This document shows positions 29,095-40,406 of a DNA stretch of 56,431 bases, piece by piece. Source of the DNA: Marinilabiliaceae bacterium (GTDB lineage: Bacteria; Bacteroidota; Bacteroidia; Bacteroidales; Marinilabiliaceae). The notes under the pieces were generated by a model. That model ran no database searches. It had not been told where the DNA came from and saw only the letters and a list, made by a program, of their open reading frames with translations. How positions within the stretch are numbered: position 1 is the first letter of the stretch; each line of letters starts with the position of its first letter. The stretch is from the NCBI GenBank assembly GCA_016933045.1, contig JAFGBR010000012.1, forward strand, positions 1 through 56,431. Reading direction: 5' to 3'. The position numbers were made by a program, and so were the translations under genes.

Positions 29095-30228
29095 TTAATC
29101 ATGAAACACATTGAAATTCCACGATTCAAACCATTTTAAATAAGGCACATCATTATTAAACATAAGAGGCAACCACACATATCTTCCGTCAATAGGGTTA
29201 GATGGATTCCAACGATCGGCCATAAAAATAAAAGCATCGTTTTTACCTGCCACAGGCAATACATACGTACTTTGGGAGTAAAAAGTTTTATTAGCATCTT
29301 CGCCAACACATGGGTTTCCCAGATAAGTCCAATGTCCCATCATTGAATCGGCTACTGCAAGCCGGGCTTCATTTGGATCCCAACCTGTACACCCCGATGT
29401 TATCATAAAATAACGATTTTTGTACTTAAAAACTGCCGGTGCTTCATTATGTCCCCCGGGAAAAACTCGAATCCACTCATTGGTAAATGAAATGTAATCA
29501 CCTGTAAGTTTCGAAATATGCAACGTCAAATTCTCTTCAGAAGAGTGGATGTGATATGCAGTACCATCATCATCGACAAACAATGTCATATCGCGCGACA
29601 TTTGCCCCTTTGAAAAATCACGCCTCACAAACAATCCATCATTAACAGCATCATTAAATTCAGGTGTCCACCATTCCAATTTTTTTGTGCTTATTAATGT
29701 ATCACGTACTCCACTATAATCTAACGGCCACGTACCTGCATTCGGCCTAACCGATTTGACAAATGAGTATGGTCCTGTTATTTTATCGCTCACAGCTACA
29801 GCAGTATAAGCATCATTATACCCTCGCCCCTTTCGTTCGAGGTGAAACCACATAACAAAACGACCTGTAGCTTTATTATAAACAACCTTAGGTCTTTCAA
29901 TTACACATCCCTTTTCAATTTCCGATCCTTCAGCAGAAGACACATTTAATACCACACCTTCATTTTTCCAGTCATACAAATTAACTGACGAATAACATCT
30001 TACACCAACCTGCGCACTATTACCACCTCTCCCGGAAGTTTTATGTTCGCCAAACCAAAAGTATATCCCATCATAGTAACAAACACCCCCGCCATGAGCA
30101 TTAATATGAATACTATCAGTATCAAACCATTTTTCCCCCGGAAAAAAATCTCCTTCACCATTAGCAAGCAATTCCCCAAAAAATACAAAAGCAATTACTG
30201 CTACAATTATCCCAACCAATTTTTTCAC
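29095..30228 (-). CDS. GH43 enzyme, exo-beta-1,3-galactanase type (subfamily 24/34-like)
   Basis: The 377-residue protein has a signal peptide (about residues 1-22). The five-bladed propeller starts with INAHGGGVCYYDGIYFWFGE, the opening motif of the GH43_24/34 group, which includes exo-beta-1,3-galactanases. Other supporting motifs are VIERPKVVYNKATGRFVMWFH, DMTLFVDDDGTAYHIHSSEEN and NEARLAVADSMMGHW. Enzymes of subfamily 24 remove galactose units from beta-1,3-galactan backbones, bypassing side chains, and several lack the canonical Asp base. This length leaves no room for an extra binding module. It is the first gene of a two-gene minus-strand unit with the GH128-like gene. The subfamily comes from motif memory and needs a database search; GH43 itself is secure. 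Confidence 0.85.
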   Translation of the reverse strand: MKKLVGIIVAVIAFVFFGELLANGEGDFFPGEKWFDTDSIHINAHGGGVCYYDGIYFWFGEHKTSGRGGNSAQVGVRCYSSVNLYDWKNEGVVLNVSSAEGSEIEKGCVIERPKVVYNKATGRFVMWFHLERKGRGYNDAYTAVAVSDKITGPYSFVKSVRPNAGTWPLDYSGVRDTLISTKKLEWWTPEFNDAVNDGLFVRRDFSKGQMSRDMTLFVDDDGTAYHIHSSEENLTLHISKLTGDYISFTNEWIRVFPGGHNEAPAVFKYKNRYFMITSGCTGWDPNEARLAVADSMMGHWTYLGNPCVGEDANKTFYSQSTYVLPVAGKNDAFIFMADRWNPSNPIDGRYVWLPLMFNNDVPYLKWFESWNFNVFHD

Positions 30229-30513
30229 AATTCTCTATTTTAAATCTTTATATATTTATGCATTGTAAAATTATTAAGCACTTTAAAAAATCATTGTTCA
30301 AAAACCAAATAACTCTGTAAATAAATCAATAGCATTATTAATTATTTGAAAATCCATTTCACTTTTTCGACCATAAAACATATAAAAAACAATTAATCAG
30401 TTTAAATATGTGATACCTTTTTTAAGATTTATTACAATGATTAATATTAAAGCAACCGATATTTGTATCATGTCATTAAATATTAACACATTTACAATCG
30501 TTACAACCCAAAA

Positions 30514-31389
30514 ATGAACATTTTAACTTACATAACGCTAATCTTTGCATTCATTCATTTTTCAATAACTGCCCAGGTTGAACCAGATAATTTTTCGCAA
30601 AGTCAAAAAAATGAAATGACATTGGTGTGGAGTGACGAATTTAATATCGATGGGGTTCCCAACAGCCTAAACTGGAACTATGAAACTGGTTTTGTACGTA
30701 ACGAAGAATTACAATGGTACCAACCACAAAATGCATATTGTAAAAATGGCAAACTTATTATTGAAGGAAAAAAAGAAACTATAACAAATCCAAACTACAC
30801 CCCTAACAGTAAAAATTGGCGTAATAACCGTAAATATGCACATTTTACCTCATCATGCTTAATTACTAAAGAATTACACGAATGGGAAAGTGGCGGTTAT
30901 TTCGAAATACGCGCTAAAATTGATACAACTGCGGGTGCATGGCCTGCTATTTGGATTTTAGGAACTAACGACAAATGGCCCTTTAGCGGCGAAATTGACA
31001 TTATGGAATTTTACCGTATTAATAATAACCCAACAATTTTGGCAAATGCCGTTTGGGGTTCGAACAAACATAGAAATGGAACCTGGGATAGTGAAAAAAT
31101 CCCACTCTCGCATTTTACTAGCAAAAATAGTGGTTGGGTAAACCAATTTCACATTTGGTCTATGCACTGGGATAACGAACAAATTAAAATAATGGTCGAT
31201 GACGAGTTATTAAATATTATAAACATAAAAGAATCTGTTAACCCTAACGGCAAAAACCCTTTTACAAAAGAAAACAAACACTACCTGCTTTTAAACCTTG
31301 CCATTGGTGCCAATGGCGGAAAACCTGATATAAAAAACAAACCAATTACATTTGAAGTTGATTACGTGAGAGTTTACAAAAAAATATAA
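30514..31389 (+). CDS. GH16 endo-glycanase (beta-bulge type, GH16_3-like)
   Basis: The 291-residue protein has a signal peptide (ending ITA, about residue 20). The rest is one GH16 jelly-roll: LVWSDEFNIDG opens the domain, WPAIWILG precedes the active site, and GEIDIMEF carries E160 (nucleophile), D162 and E165 (acid/base) in the ExDxxE beta-bulge arrangement. The end VDYVRVYKK is standard for the family. The beta-bulge group includes laminarinases and endo-beta-1,3-galactanases. The adjacent exo-galactanase-type GH43 and GH2 beta-galactosidase make the galactanase reading attractive. It starts the plus-strand half of the PUL, 285 bp from the divergent GH43 gene, and the GH2 gene follows within about 15 bp. 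Confidence 0.9.
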   Translation: MNILTYITLIFAFIHFSITAQVEPDNFSQSQKNEMTLVWSDEFNIDGVPNSLNWNYETGFVRNEELQWYQPQNAYCKNGKLIIEGKKETITNPNYTPNSKNWRNNRKYAHFTSSCLITKELHEWESGGYFEIRAKIDTTAGAWPAIWILGTNDKWPFSGEIDIMEFYRINNNPTILANAVWGSNKHRNGTWDSEKIPLSHFTSKNSGWVNQFHIWSMHWDNEQIKIMVDDELLNIINIKESVNPNGKNPFTKENKHYLLLNLAIGANGGKPDIKNKPITFEVDYVRVYKKI

Positions 31390-31395
31390 AACTAA

Positions 31396-34569
<3,174 letters not shown>

Positions 34570-34600
34570 TAGTTTTTCAGTAGTTTTTTCTCATTTTTTT

Positions 34601-34636
34601 AAAAGTGCCGGAACCACAATTGGAACCGGTGCTTTT
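34601..34636 (+). terminator. Terminator after GH2 beta-galactosidase
   Basis: The arms AAAAGTGCCGG and CCGGTGCTTTT form an 11-bp stem with two G-T pairs around a 14-nt loop, followed by a T-run. It separates the GH16-GH2 unit from the GH88-GH2 unit. Confidence 0.75.
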
Positions 34637-34698
34637 TACAAAAAAATATATCAATCAAACTACTTTAACAAAAGTATAAAATACATAAACTAAAAATA

Positions 34699-35904
34699 AT
34701 GAAACTATTCATTCGCACATTAACTGCAATTATGCTAACCTCAATAGTTGCATGCAGTACAAGCAAACACCAAATACCAATTGGAGAGGTGATTGACAAA
34801 GATCTCGACATTGCACTCCATCAGAGTATAATAATGGCAAATCAATTAGCTGACAAAGAAAATCGTTTGCCTCAAACTTTAGATAAGAACGGACATTTAA
34901 GAACGTGTAACTCTTCTTGGTGGGTAAGTGGCTTTTACCCAGGTGTTCTCTGGTATCTTTACGAAAACTTTAATGCCGACTCTATAAAAAAACAAGCAGA
35001 AATATTTACTGCAAGGGTTGAAGACCAACAGTACACAACCGACAATCACGACGTTGGATTTATGATATTTTGCAGTTTTGGAAATGGTTATCGTCTTACT
35101 CAACGTGAAGATTATTTAAGTGTAATAAAAAATGCTGCAAACTCTCTATCTACCCGTTTCAACCCAACTATTGGCTGTATTCGCTCATGGGATTATGCAA
35201 GCTGGAACAAACAGTGGCAATACCCTGTAATAATCGATAACATGATGAATTTGGAATTATTGCTTTGGAGTGCCGATAAATTTAACAACGACACTCTCAA
35301 ACACATTGCCATTACTCATGCCGACTCAACGATAAGTCATCATTTCAGAAACGATTACAGCTCGTACCACGTTATTTCGTACGACACCATTACTGGATTA
35401 CCCGAATTAAAACATACTGCACAGGGATATTCACACGAATCGGCCTGGGCACGCGGACAAGGCTGGGGATTATATGGTTATACCATGATGTATCGGTTTA
35501 CTAAAGATCAAAAATATTTAGATCAGGCAATTAATATTGCCAATTTCATTCTTAATCATCCAAACCTTCCGGAAGATAAAATTCCTTACTGGGATTTTAA
35601 TGCTCCGGATATTCCAAACGCCAAACGCGATGCCTCGGCAGCAGCCATTATTTGTTCGGCACTAATTGAACTAAGTAATTATGTTAACACTAACGACAGT
35701 GTTAGATTCATGCAAATAGCAGAGAAACAAATCAGAACACTCTCAACGCCCCAATACATTGCTCATAAGGGAACCAACGGCGGTTTTATTTTAAAACACA
35801 GTGTTGGCCACATGCCAAATAACGCTGAAGTAGATGTACCATTAACATATTCCGATTACTATTTTGTCGAATCCCTAATTAAATTCAAGAATAAACTAAA
35901 ATAA
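34699..35904 (+). CDS. GH88 unsaturated glucuronyl hydrolase lipoprotein
   Basis: The 401-residue protein has a lipoprotein signal ending at Cys 19 (SIVAC). The remainder is an (alpha/alpha)6 barrel of GH88: WWVSGFYPGVLWYL, then D118 in NHDVGFMIF and D180 in IIDNMMNLELL, which match the two catalytic aspartates, and HESAWARGQGWGLYGYTMMYRFT. GH88 enzymes hydrate and remove the 4,5-unsaturated uronic acid left at the non-reducing end by a polysaccharide lyase. A lyase activity should therefore exist in the pathway, and the BNR_4 propeller protein at 37897 is the best local candidate. The beta-glucuronidase gene starts 6 bp downstream, so the two should be co-translated. Confidence 0.92.
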   Translation: MKLFIRTLTAIMLTSIVACSTSKHQIPIGEVIDKDLDIALHQSIIMANQLADKENRLPQTLDKNGHLRTCNSSWWVSGFYPGVLWYLYENFNADSIKKQAEIFTARVEDQQYTTDNHDVGFMIFCSFGNGYRLTQREDYLSVIKNAANSLSTRFNPTIGCIRSWDYASWNKQWQYPVIIDNMMNLELLLWSADKFNNDTLKHIAITHADSTISHHFRNDYSSYHVISYDTITGLPELKHTAQGYSHESAWARGQGWGLYGYTMMYRFTKDQKYLDQAINIANFILNHPNLPEDKIPYWDFNAPDIPNAKRDASAAAIICSALIELSNYVNTNDSVRFMQIAEKQIRTLSTPQYIAHKGTNGGFILKHSVGHMPNNAEVDVPLTYSDYYFVESLIKFKNKLK

Positions 35905-35910
35905 TTTACC

Positions 35911-37737
35911 ATGAAAATTCTTAAATACACATTATTTTTTTCATTTCTGTTATCTATAAATCAAAACTTAATATCTCAACTAATAACTAATGTTTACGCC
36001 CGACAAACATTTTCATTAAACGGAAAATGGAATTACATCATTGACCCCTACGAAACTGGTTACTACGACTACAGATATCAGCCACACGACTCACGTAAAA
36101 ACCCATGGGACGGTTTTTTTCTGGATAAAAAGCAAACCGACAAAACCCAACTGGTAGAATATTCTTTTGATCAATCACCTACACTTATGGTTCCGGGCGA
36201 TTGGAACTCACAAGATGATAAACTACTTTATTACGAAGGAACCATCTGGTACCGAAAAAAATTCGATTATAAAAAAACCGATTCAAACAACAGGGTATTT
36301 GTTTACTTTGGAGCAGCTAATTATGAAACTGACGTATACCTGAATGGTAAAAAATTAGGTAAACACATTGGCGGTTTTACCCCTTTTAGCTACGAAATAA
36401 CCAATCTTTTAAAAGAAAACGAAAACTCAATTGTTGTTAAAGTCGACAATAAAAGAAAACGCGAAGGTGTTCCTACCCTAAACACCGATTGGTGGAACTA
36501 CGGCGGTATTACAAGGGATGTAATGATTGTTGAACTACCAAAAACTTTTGTCAGCGATTACACAATTCAACTACCTAAAGGTTCAACAAAATCAATTCGT
36601 TGCAAAGTAAAATTAAGCGACCCTGTTGCAAATAAAAAAATAACAGTTACAATTCCCGAACTTAAAATAAATGCAAATTTATCAACCGACAACAATGGCG
36701 AAGCATCTGTTATTCTGCCCGTAAAAAAAATATCTCTTTGGTCGCCCGAAAATCCTAAACTTTACAACGTAAATATAAGTGATGGAACTGAAACTATTTC
36801 TGATGAAATTGGCTTCCGAACTATTGAAACTAAAGGACATGACATTCTTTTAAACGGTAAATCTATCTTTCTTCGTGGCATTTGCATTCACGAAGAAAAT
36901 GCAATGCGAGGCGGTCGAGCTTATTCAGAAGAAGATGCTGCAATGCTCTTAAACTGGGTTAAAGAACTCAACTGCAACTATGTTCGACTGGCTCACTACC
37001 CTCACAACGAACACATGCTTAAACTTGCCGATAAATTAGGCATATTGGTTTGGGAAGAAAACCCGGTTTACTGGACTATCTTATGGGATAATGAAGAAAC
37101 TTTTAATAATGCAAAACAACAATTAACTGATGTCATCGAACGCGATAAAAACAGAGCTTCAGTAATTATTTGGTCAATGGCTAACGAAACACCGGTTAGC
37201 GAACCTCGCAATATGTTTTTAGGTAACCTGGCAAAACATGCCCGATCGTTAGATGACACCCGATTAATATCAGCAGCACTGGAAGTACATGGCGAAAAAA
37301 ACAATGTTTTTTCTGTCGAAGACCCTTTTTCGGATTATGTTGATATTATCAACTTCAACCAATACATTGGATGGTATAACGGATTACCCGAAAAATGCGA
37401 TAAGGTAACATGGAAAATCAATTACAACAAACCTGTTATGATTAGTGAATTTGGAGGTGGAGCATTACAAGGCATGCATGGCGACAATTTAACCCGTTGG
37501 AGCGAAGAATACCAATCCGATTTATACGATCGCACATTAAAAATGCTCGATAAAATACCACAATTCAGAGGTGTTTCTCCTTGGATTCTGTGCGATTTCC
37601 GATCTCCAAGACGCGTATTGCCCGTTATACAAGATGGTTGGAACAGGAAAGGTGTTATTGGCGAAAATGGAACTAAAAAGAAAGCCTTTTTTACATTAAA
37701 GAATTTTTACACAAAGAAAAAAGAATCATTTAAATAA
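35911..37737 (+). CDS. GH2 beta-glucuronidase
   Basis: The 608-residue protein has an N-terminal signal segment (about residues 1-22). The GH2 domains are a jelly-roll (about 30-210, with LNGKWNY, VPGDWNS and NYGGITRDV), an Ig-like domain (about 215-305) and a TIM barrel (about 310-605). E426 in WSMANETP is the predicted acid/base and E513 in ISEFGGGA the nucleophile. Near the end WNRKGV supplies the N-x-K pair (N578, K580) that contacts the carboxylate in known beta-glucuronidases, which separates it from beta-galactosidases. It would remove saturated glucuronic acid caps while the adjacent GH88 removes unsaturated ones. It is followed by a terminator at 37805. Confidence 0.9.
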   Translation: MKILKYTLFFSFLLSINQNLISQLITNVYARQTFSLNGKWNYIIDPYETGYYDYRYQPHDSRKNPWDGFFLDKKQTDKTQLVEYSFDQSPTLMVPGDWNSQDDKLLYYEGTIWYRKKFDYKKTDSNNRVFVYFGAANYETDVYLNGKKLGKHIGGFTPFSYEITNLLKENENSIVVKVDNKRKREGVPTLNTDWWNYGGITRDVMIVELPKTFVSDYTIQLPKGSTKSIRCKVKLSDPVANKKITVTIPELKINANLSTDNNGEASVILPVKKISLWSPENPKLYNVNISDGTETISDEIGFRTIETKGHDILLNGKSIFLRGICIHEENAMRGGRAYSEEDAAMLLNWVKELNCNYVRLAHYPHNEHMLKLADKLGILVWEENPVYWTILWDNEETFNNAKQQLTDVIERDKNRASVIIWSMANETPVSEPRNMFLGNLAKHARSLDDTRLISAALEVHGEKNNVFSVEDPFSDYVDIINFNQYIGWYNGLPEKCDKVTWKINYNKPVMISEFGGGALQGMHGDNLTRWSEEYQSDLYDRTLKMLDKIPQFRGVSPWILCDFRSPRRVLPVIQDGWNRKGVIGENGTKKKAFFTLKNFYTKKKESFK

Positions 37738-37804
37738 AAAAACAATTTACATAATACACAAAATCAATTCTGTAAATTTTTCTTTTATTACCAATACATA
37801 TTAT

Positions 37805-37837
37805 AAAGAGGTGTTCTCAAACAAAGAACACCTTTTT
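37805..37837 (+). terminator. Terminator after beta-glucuronidase
   Basis: The arms AGGTGTTCT and AGAACACCT form a perfect stem around CAAACAA, extended by A-T pairs into a T-run. It separates the GH88-GH2 unit from the BNR_4 gene. Confidence 0.85.
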
Positions 37838-37896
37838 ATTTTATTTAAAAAACTATATATTAGCTTAATTCAGAACAAAAAAACAATAACTTAATA

Positions 37897-39219
37897 ATGA
37901 TGAAATTCTCACACATATCAATCACATCTTTAATTCTTTTTTCAATATTGACATTTTCCTGGTCAAAACCACCATCAGGCAAACATAATTCTGAAATCCA
38001 ACCGGGATGGTCAAAAACAAGTGTAAATGCCACAATATTCCGCAAAAACTCATTGGTAAGTTTTAAAGGATATCAATATGCTGCATTTTACGACAGTACA
38101 TCACATGTAGTTTTGGCCAAACGAAAACTAACTAACGATAACTGGAGCTTAAAACAAACACCCTTTAAAGGGAACGTTAACGATGCACACAACATTATCA
38201 GTATCATGATAGATGGAAATGGTTTTTTACACCTGGCTTGGGATCACCACAATAATCCACTTAATTACAGTATCAGTAAAGAACCCGGCTCATTAACAAT
38301 GAATTCACCATCGAACATGATTGGTCGTAATGAAAAAATCATATCCTATCCCGAATTTTACAAACTCGATAATGGAGACCTCATTTTCGCCTATCGTGAT
38401 GGAGGTTCGGGCAATGGCAATCTTGTTTTAAACAAGTATATAACAGCCGAGAAAAAATGGATTCGTCTACACGATAATTTAATTGACGGTGAAAGTAAAA
38501 GAAATGCCTATTGGCAACTCTATGCCGAGGGTAATAACATTCACATATCATGGGTTTGGCGCGAATCGCCTAATGTTGCTTCAAATCACGATATGTGTTA
38601 TGCCAAATCGTATGACGGTGGAAAAACATGGGTTAACTCAAAAAATGAATCATATAATATTCCCATAACCATTACAACTGCCGAAACAATATACCCTATA
38701 CCCCAAAACAGCAATTTAATTAACCAAACATCAATGACTGTTGATAAAAAAGGCAATCCGTATATAGCTACATACTTCAAAAATAATAATGAATCATGCA
38801 CCCAATTCTATGTAATCTATAATGAAAATGGTGAGTGGAAACTTACAAAAGCAACCAACCGAAAACTTGACTTCAATTTAAGCGGTGGTGGTAGCAGAAG
38901 CATTCCAATAAGTCGACCTCAAATTGTAATTAAAAAATCATTCTTCAAACCTCAAGAGTTATCTGTAATATATCGCGATGAAGAATTTAACAACAAAATA
39001 ATTATATCATCAGGAATAAAAAAAAATGGAATCTGGAACTGGATAACAACACCTGTTTATAACAATTCGGTTGACAGATGGGAACCATCGTTCGACACTG
39101 AACTTTGGCGAACCAAATACAAATTGCATTTATATATACAAAAAGTAGGACAAGGTCAAGGTGAAACATCAGTAAAAATGCCACCACAAATGGTAAGTGT
39201 ACTCGAAATAAAACTATAA
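37897..39219 (+). CDS. BNR_4-type beta-propeller uronate lyase or rhamnosidase
   Basis: The 440-residue protein has a signal peptide (about residues 1-23). It looks like a seven-bladed propeller of the BNR_4 group. NDAHNIISIMIDGNGFLHLAWDHH (H98, with W115-H118) is the diagnostic segment, followed by PEFYKLDNGDLIFAYRDGGSGNGN and KSYDGGKTW. As I recall, the group contains ulvan lyases PL24/PL25, rhamnose-alpha-1,4-glucuronate lyase PL42 and the related rhamnosidase GH145, all acting at rhamnose-glucuronic acid linkages. A co-located GH88 favours a lyase that leaves unsaturated glucuronate. It is not a sialidase: the classic Asp-box and arginine triad pattern is not evident. It is flanked by a terminator and a repeat-bearing intergenic region, so it may be a separate transcript. 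Confidence 0.75.
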   Translation: MMKFSHISITSLILFSILTFSWSKPPSGKHNSEIQPGWSKTSVNATIFRKNSLVSFKGYQYAAFYDSTSHVVLAKRKLTNDNWSLKQTPFKGNVNDAHNIISIMIDGNGFLHLAWDHHNNPLNYSISKEPGSLTMNSPSNMIGRNEKIISYPEFYKLDNGDLIFAYRDGGSGNGNLVLNKYITAEKKWIRLHDNLIDGESKRNAYWQLYAEGNNIHISWVWRESPNVASNHDMCYAKSYDGGKTWVNSKNESYNIPITITTAETIYPIPQNSNLINQTSMTVDKKGNPYIATYFKNNNESCTQFYVIYNENGEWKLTKATNRKLDFNLSGGGSRSIPISRPQIVIKKSFFKPQELSVIYRDEEFNNKIIISSGIKKNGIWNWITTPVYNNSVDRWEPSFDTELWRTKYKLHLYIQKVGQGQGETSVKMPPQMVSVLEIKL

Positions 39220-39248
39220 ATAAAACTTACATAATAAATGCTTTAAAA

Positions 39249-39285
39249 ATCCTCCTGTTTTATTCAAATATCCTCCTGTTTTATT
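39249..39285 (+). promoter_or_regulatory. Tandem 16-bp direct repeat, candidate operator of the arabinose operon
   Basis: The 16-mer ATCCTCCTGTTTTATT occurs twice, at 39249-39264 and 39270-39285, with a 21-bp period, about two helical turns. It stands out by its C-rich core from the AT-rich surroundings. It lies about 80 bp upstream of the arabinanase gene. A weak -7-like AATTTTTG at 39297-39304 (one mismatch to TAnnTTTG) would put the repeats at the position of an activator site. Confidence 0.45.
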
Positions 39286-39363
39286 TTTATATAAGCAATT
39301 TTTGCCATTGATATAAATATTCAAAAAATGCTAATTTCAATTGAAAATTGACAAAAAAAGATT

Positions 39364-40368
39364 ATGATAATGGGATATTTAAAGTTGATTTTTATAGCAA
39401 TGTTTTTTAACGTTGCTATTGGCTCTTTTGGTCAAAGTAAACAAATTATTATTCACGATCCGGTAGCAATTCAGTCCAATGGCAAGTATTACATTTATGG
39501 TACCGGTCCCGGAGTTGAATCGGCTGTGTCGGACGACAAAGAAAACTGGACCAAATATACCTCTCAGGTATTTGACCCTATGCCCGATTGGTTTAAACAA
39601 GTAGTGCCAAATTTTAACGGGCATATTTGGGCTCCTGACATTATTTACCACAATGGCCTTTATTACCTGTATTATTCAATTTCATCATTTGGCAGCAACC
39701 TATCGTGCATAGGCGTTGCAACTAACACAACACTTGACAGGACATGCGACACCTCCAAATGGGTTGACCATGGAATTGTTGTTAAATCAATACCAGGACG
39801 CGACAATTGGAACGCCATAGATCCTAATATTATTTTCGATGAAAACGGAGTGCCATGGATGAGCTTTGGATCGTTTTGGGGCGGACTAAAAATAGTAAAA
39901 CTAAACAACAATCTTATTTCACTTGCCGAACCACAGGAGTGGCATACCATTGCTGCACGTCCGCGCAACTTAAATCTTAACGAGGCCAATGCCGGAAATG
40001 GAGCCATTGAAGGCCCATTTATAATAAAAAACGGCGATTATTACTACATGTTTGTATCATTCGACTTATGTTGTAGGGGGGCTAACAGCACTTACAATGT
40101 AAGGGTGGGCCGGTCAAAAAAGGTAACCGGACCTTATATCGATAAAAACGGGATACCAATGACACAAGGAGGTGGAACATTAATTATCGAAGGTAACAAC
40201 GATTTTTATGCCATCGGGCATAACTCGGTGTACAACTTCGATGGCAAATTTTACATGTACAGCCATGGGTATGACGTACACGACAACGGCGAACCCAAAC
40301 TTTTAGTACACATTTTAGAATGGGATAATGAAGATTGGCCTTTTATTAAAGAATATAAGGCCAAATAA
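39364..40368 (+). CDS. GH43 endo-alpha-1,5-L-arabinanase
   Basis: The 334-residue protein has a signal peptide (ending IGSFGQ). It is a five-bladed propeller of the endo-arabinanase subgroup (GH43_4/5/6): HDPVAIQSNGKYYIYGTG holds D32 (base), NWNAIDPNIIFDENG holds D153 (pKa modulator) and GAIEGPFIIKNGDYYYMFVS holds E216 (acid). GHIWAPDIIYHNGLYYLYYS and the late HNSVY segment, with its conserved His, also fit. The enzyme should cut alpha-1,5-arabinan side chains in the periplasm. The next gene, a GPH symporter, is 38 bp downstream, and a cytoplasmic arabinofuranosidase follows that. Together the three form a cut-import-finish unit for arabinan oligosaccharides. Confidence 0.9.
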   Translation: MIMGYLKLIFIAMFFNVAIGSFGQSKQIIIHDPVAIQSNGKYYIYGTGPGVESAVSDDKENWTKYTSQVFDPMPDWFKQVVPNFNGHIWAPDIIYHNGLYYLYYSISSFGSNLSCIGVATNTTLDRTCDTSKWVDHGIVVKSIPGRDNWNAIDPNIIFDENGVPWMSFGSFWGGLKIVKLNNNLISLAEPQEWHTIAARPRNLNLNEANAGNGAIEGPFIIKNGDYYYMFVSFDLCCRGANSTYNVRVGRSKKVTGPYIDKNGIPMTQGGGTLIIEGNNDFYAIGHNSVYNFDGKFYMYSHGYDVHDNGEPKLLVHILEWDNEDWPFIKEYKAK

Positions 40369-40406
40369 TTTTAATTTTATCTATCGATCACATACAAAAA
40401 AAATTT

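Noticed and set aside
26365-31389. PUL for laminarin (beta-1,3-glucan)
   Set aside because: GH128-like and GH16 alone would fit, but the exo-galactanase-type GH43, beta-galactosidase, glucuronidase and arabinan enzymes are not needed for laminarin. It remains an alternative for those two genes only.
37897-39219. Sialidase
   Set aside because: BNR-type propellers are often called neuraminidases, but the arginine triad and Asp-box spacing are not evident, and no sialic acid genes are near.
39249-39285. Repeat considered as a CRISPR remnant
   Set aside because: Only two copies, 16 bp, with a 5-bp interval and no cas genes; the promoter position fits an operator better.
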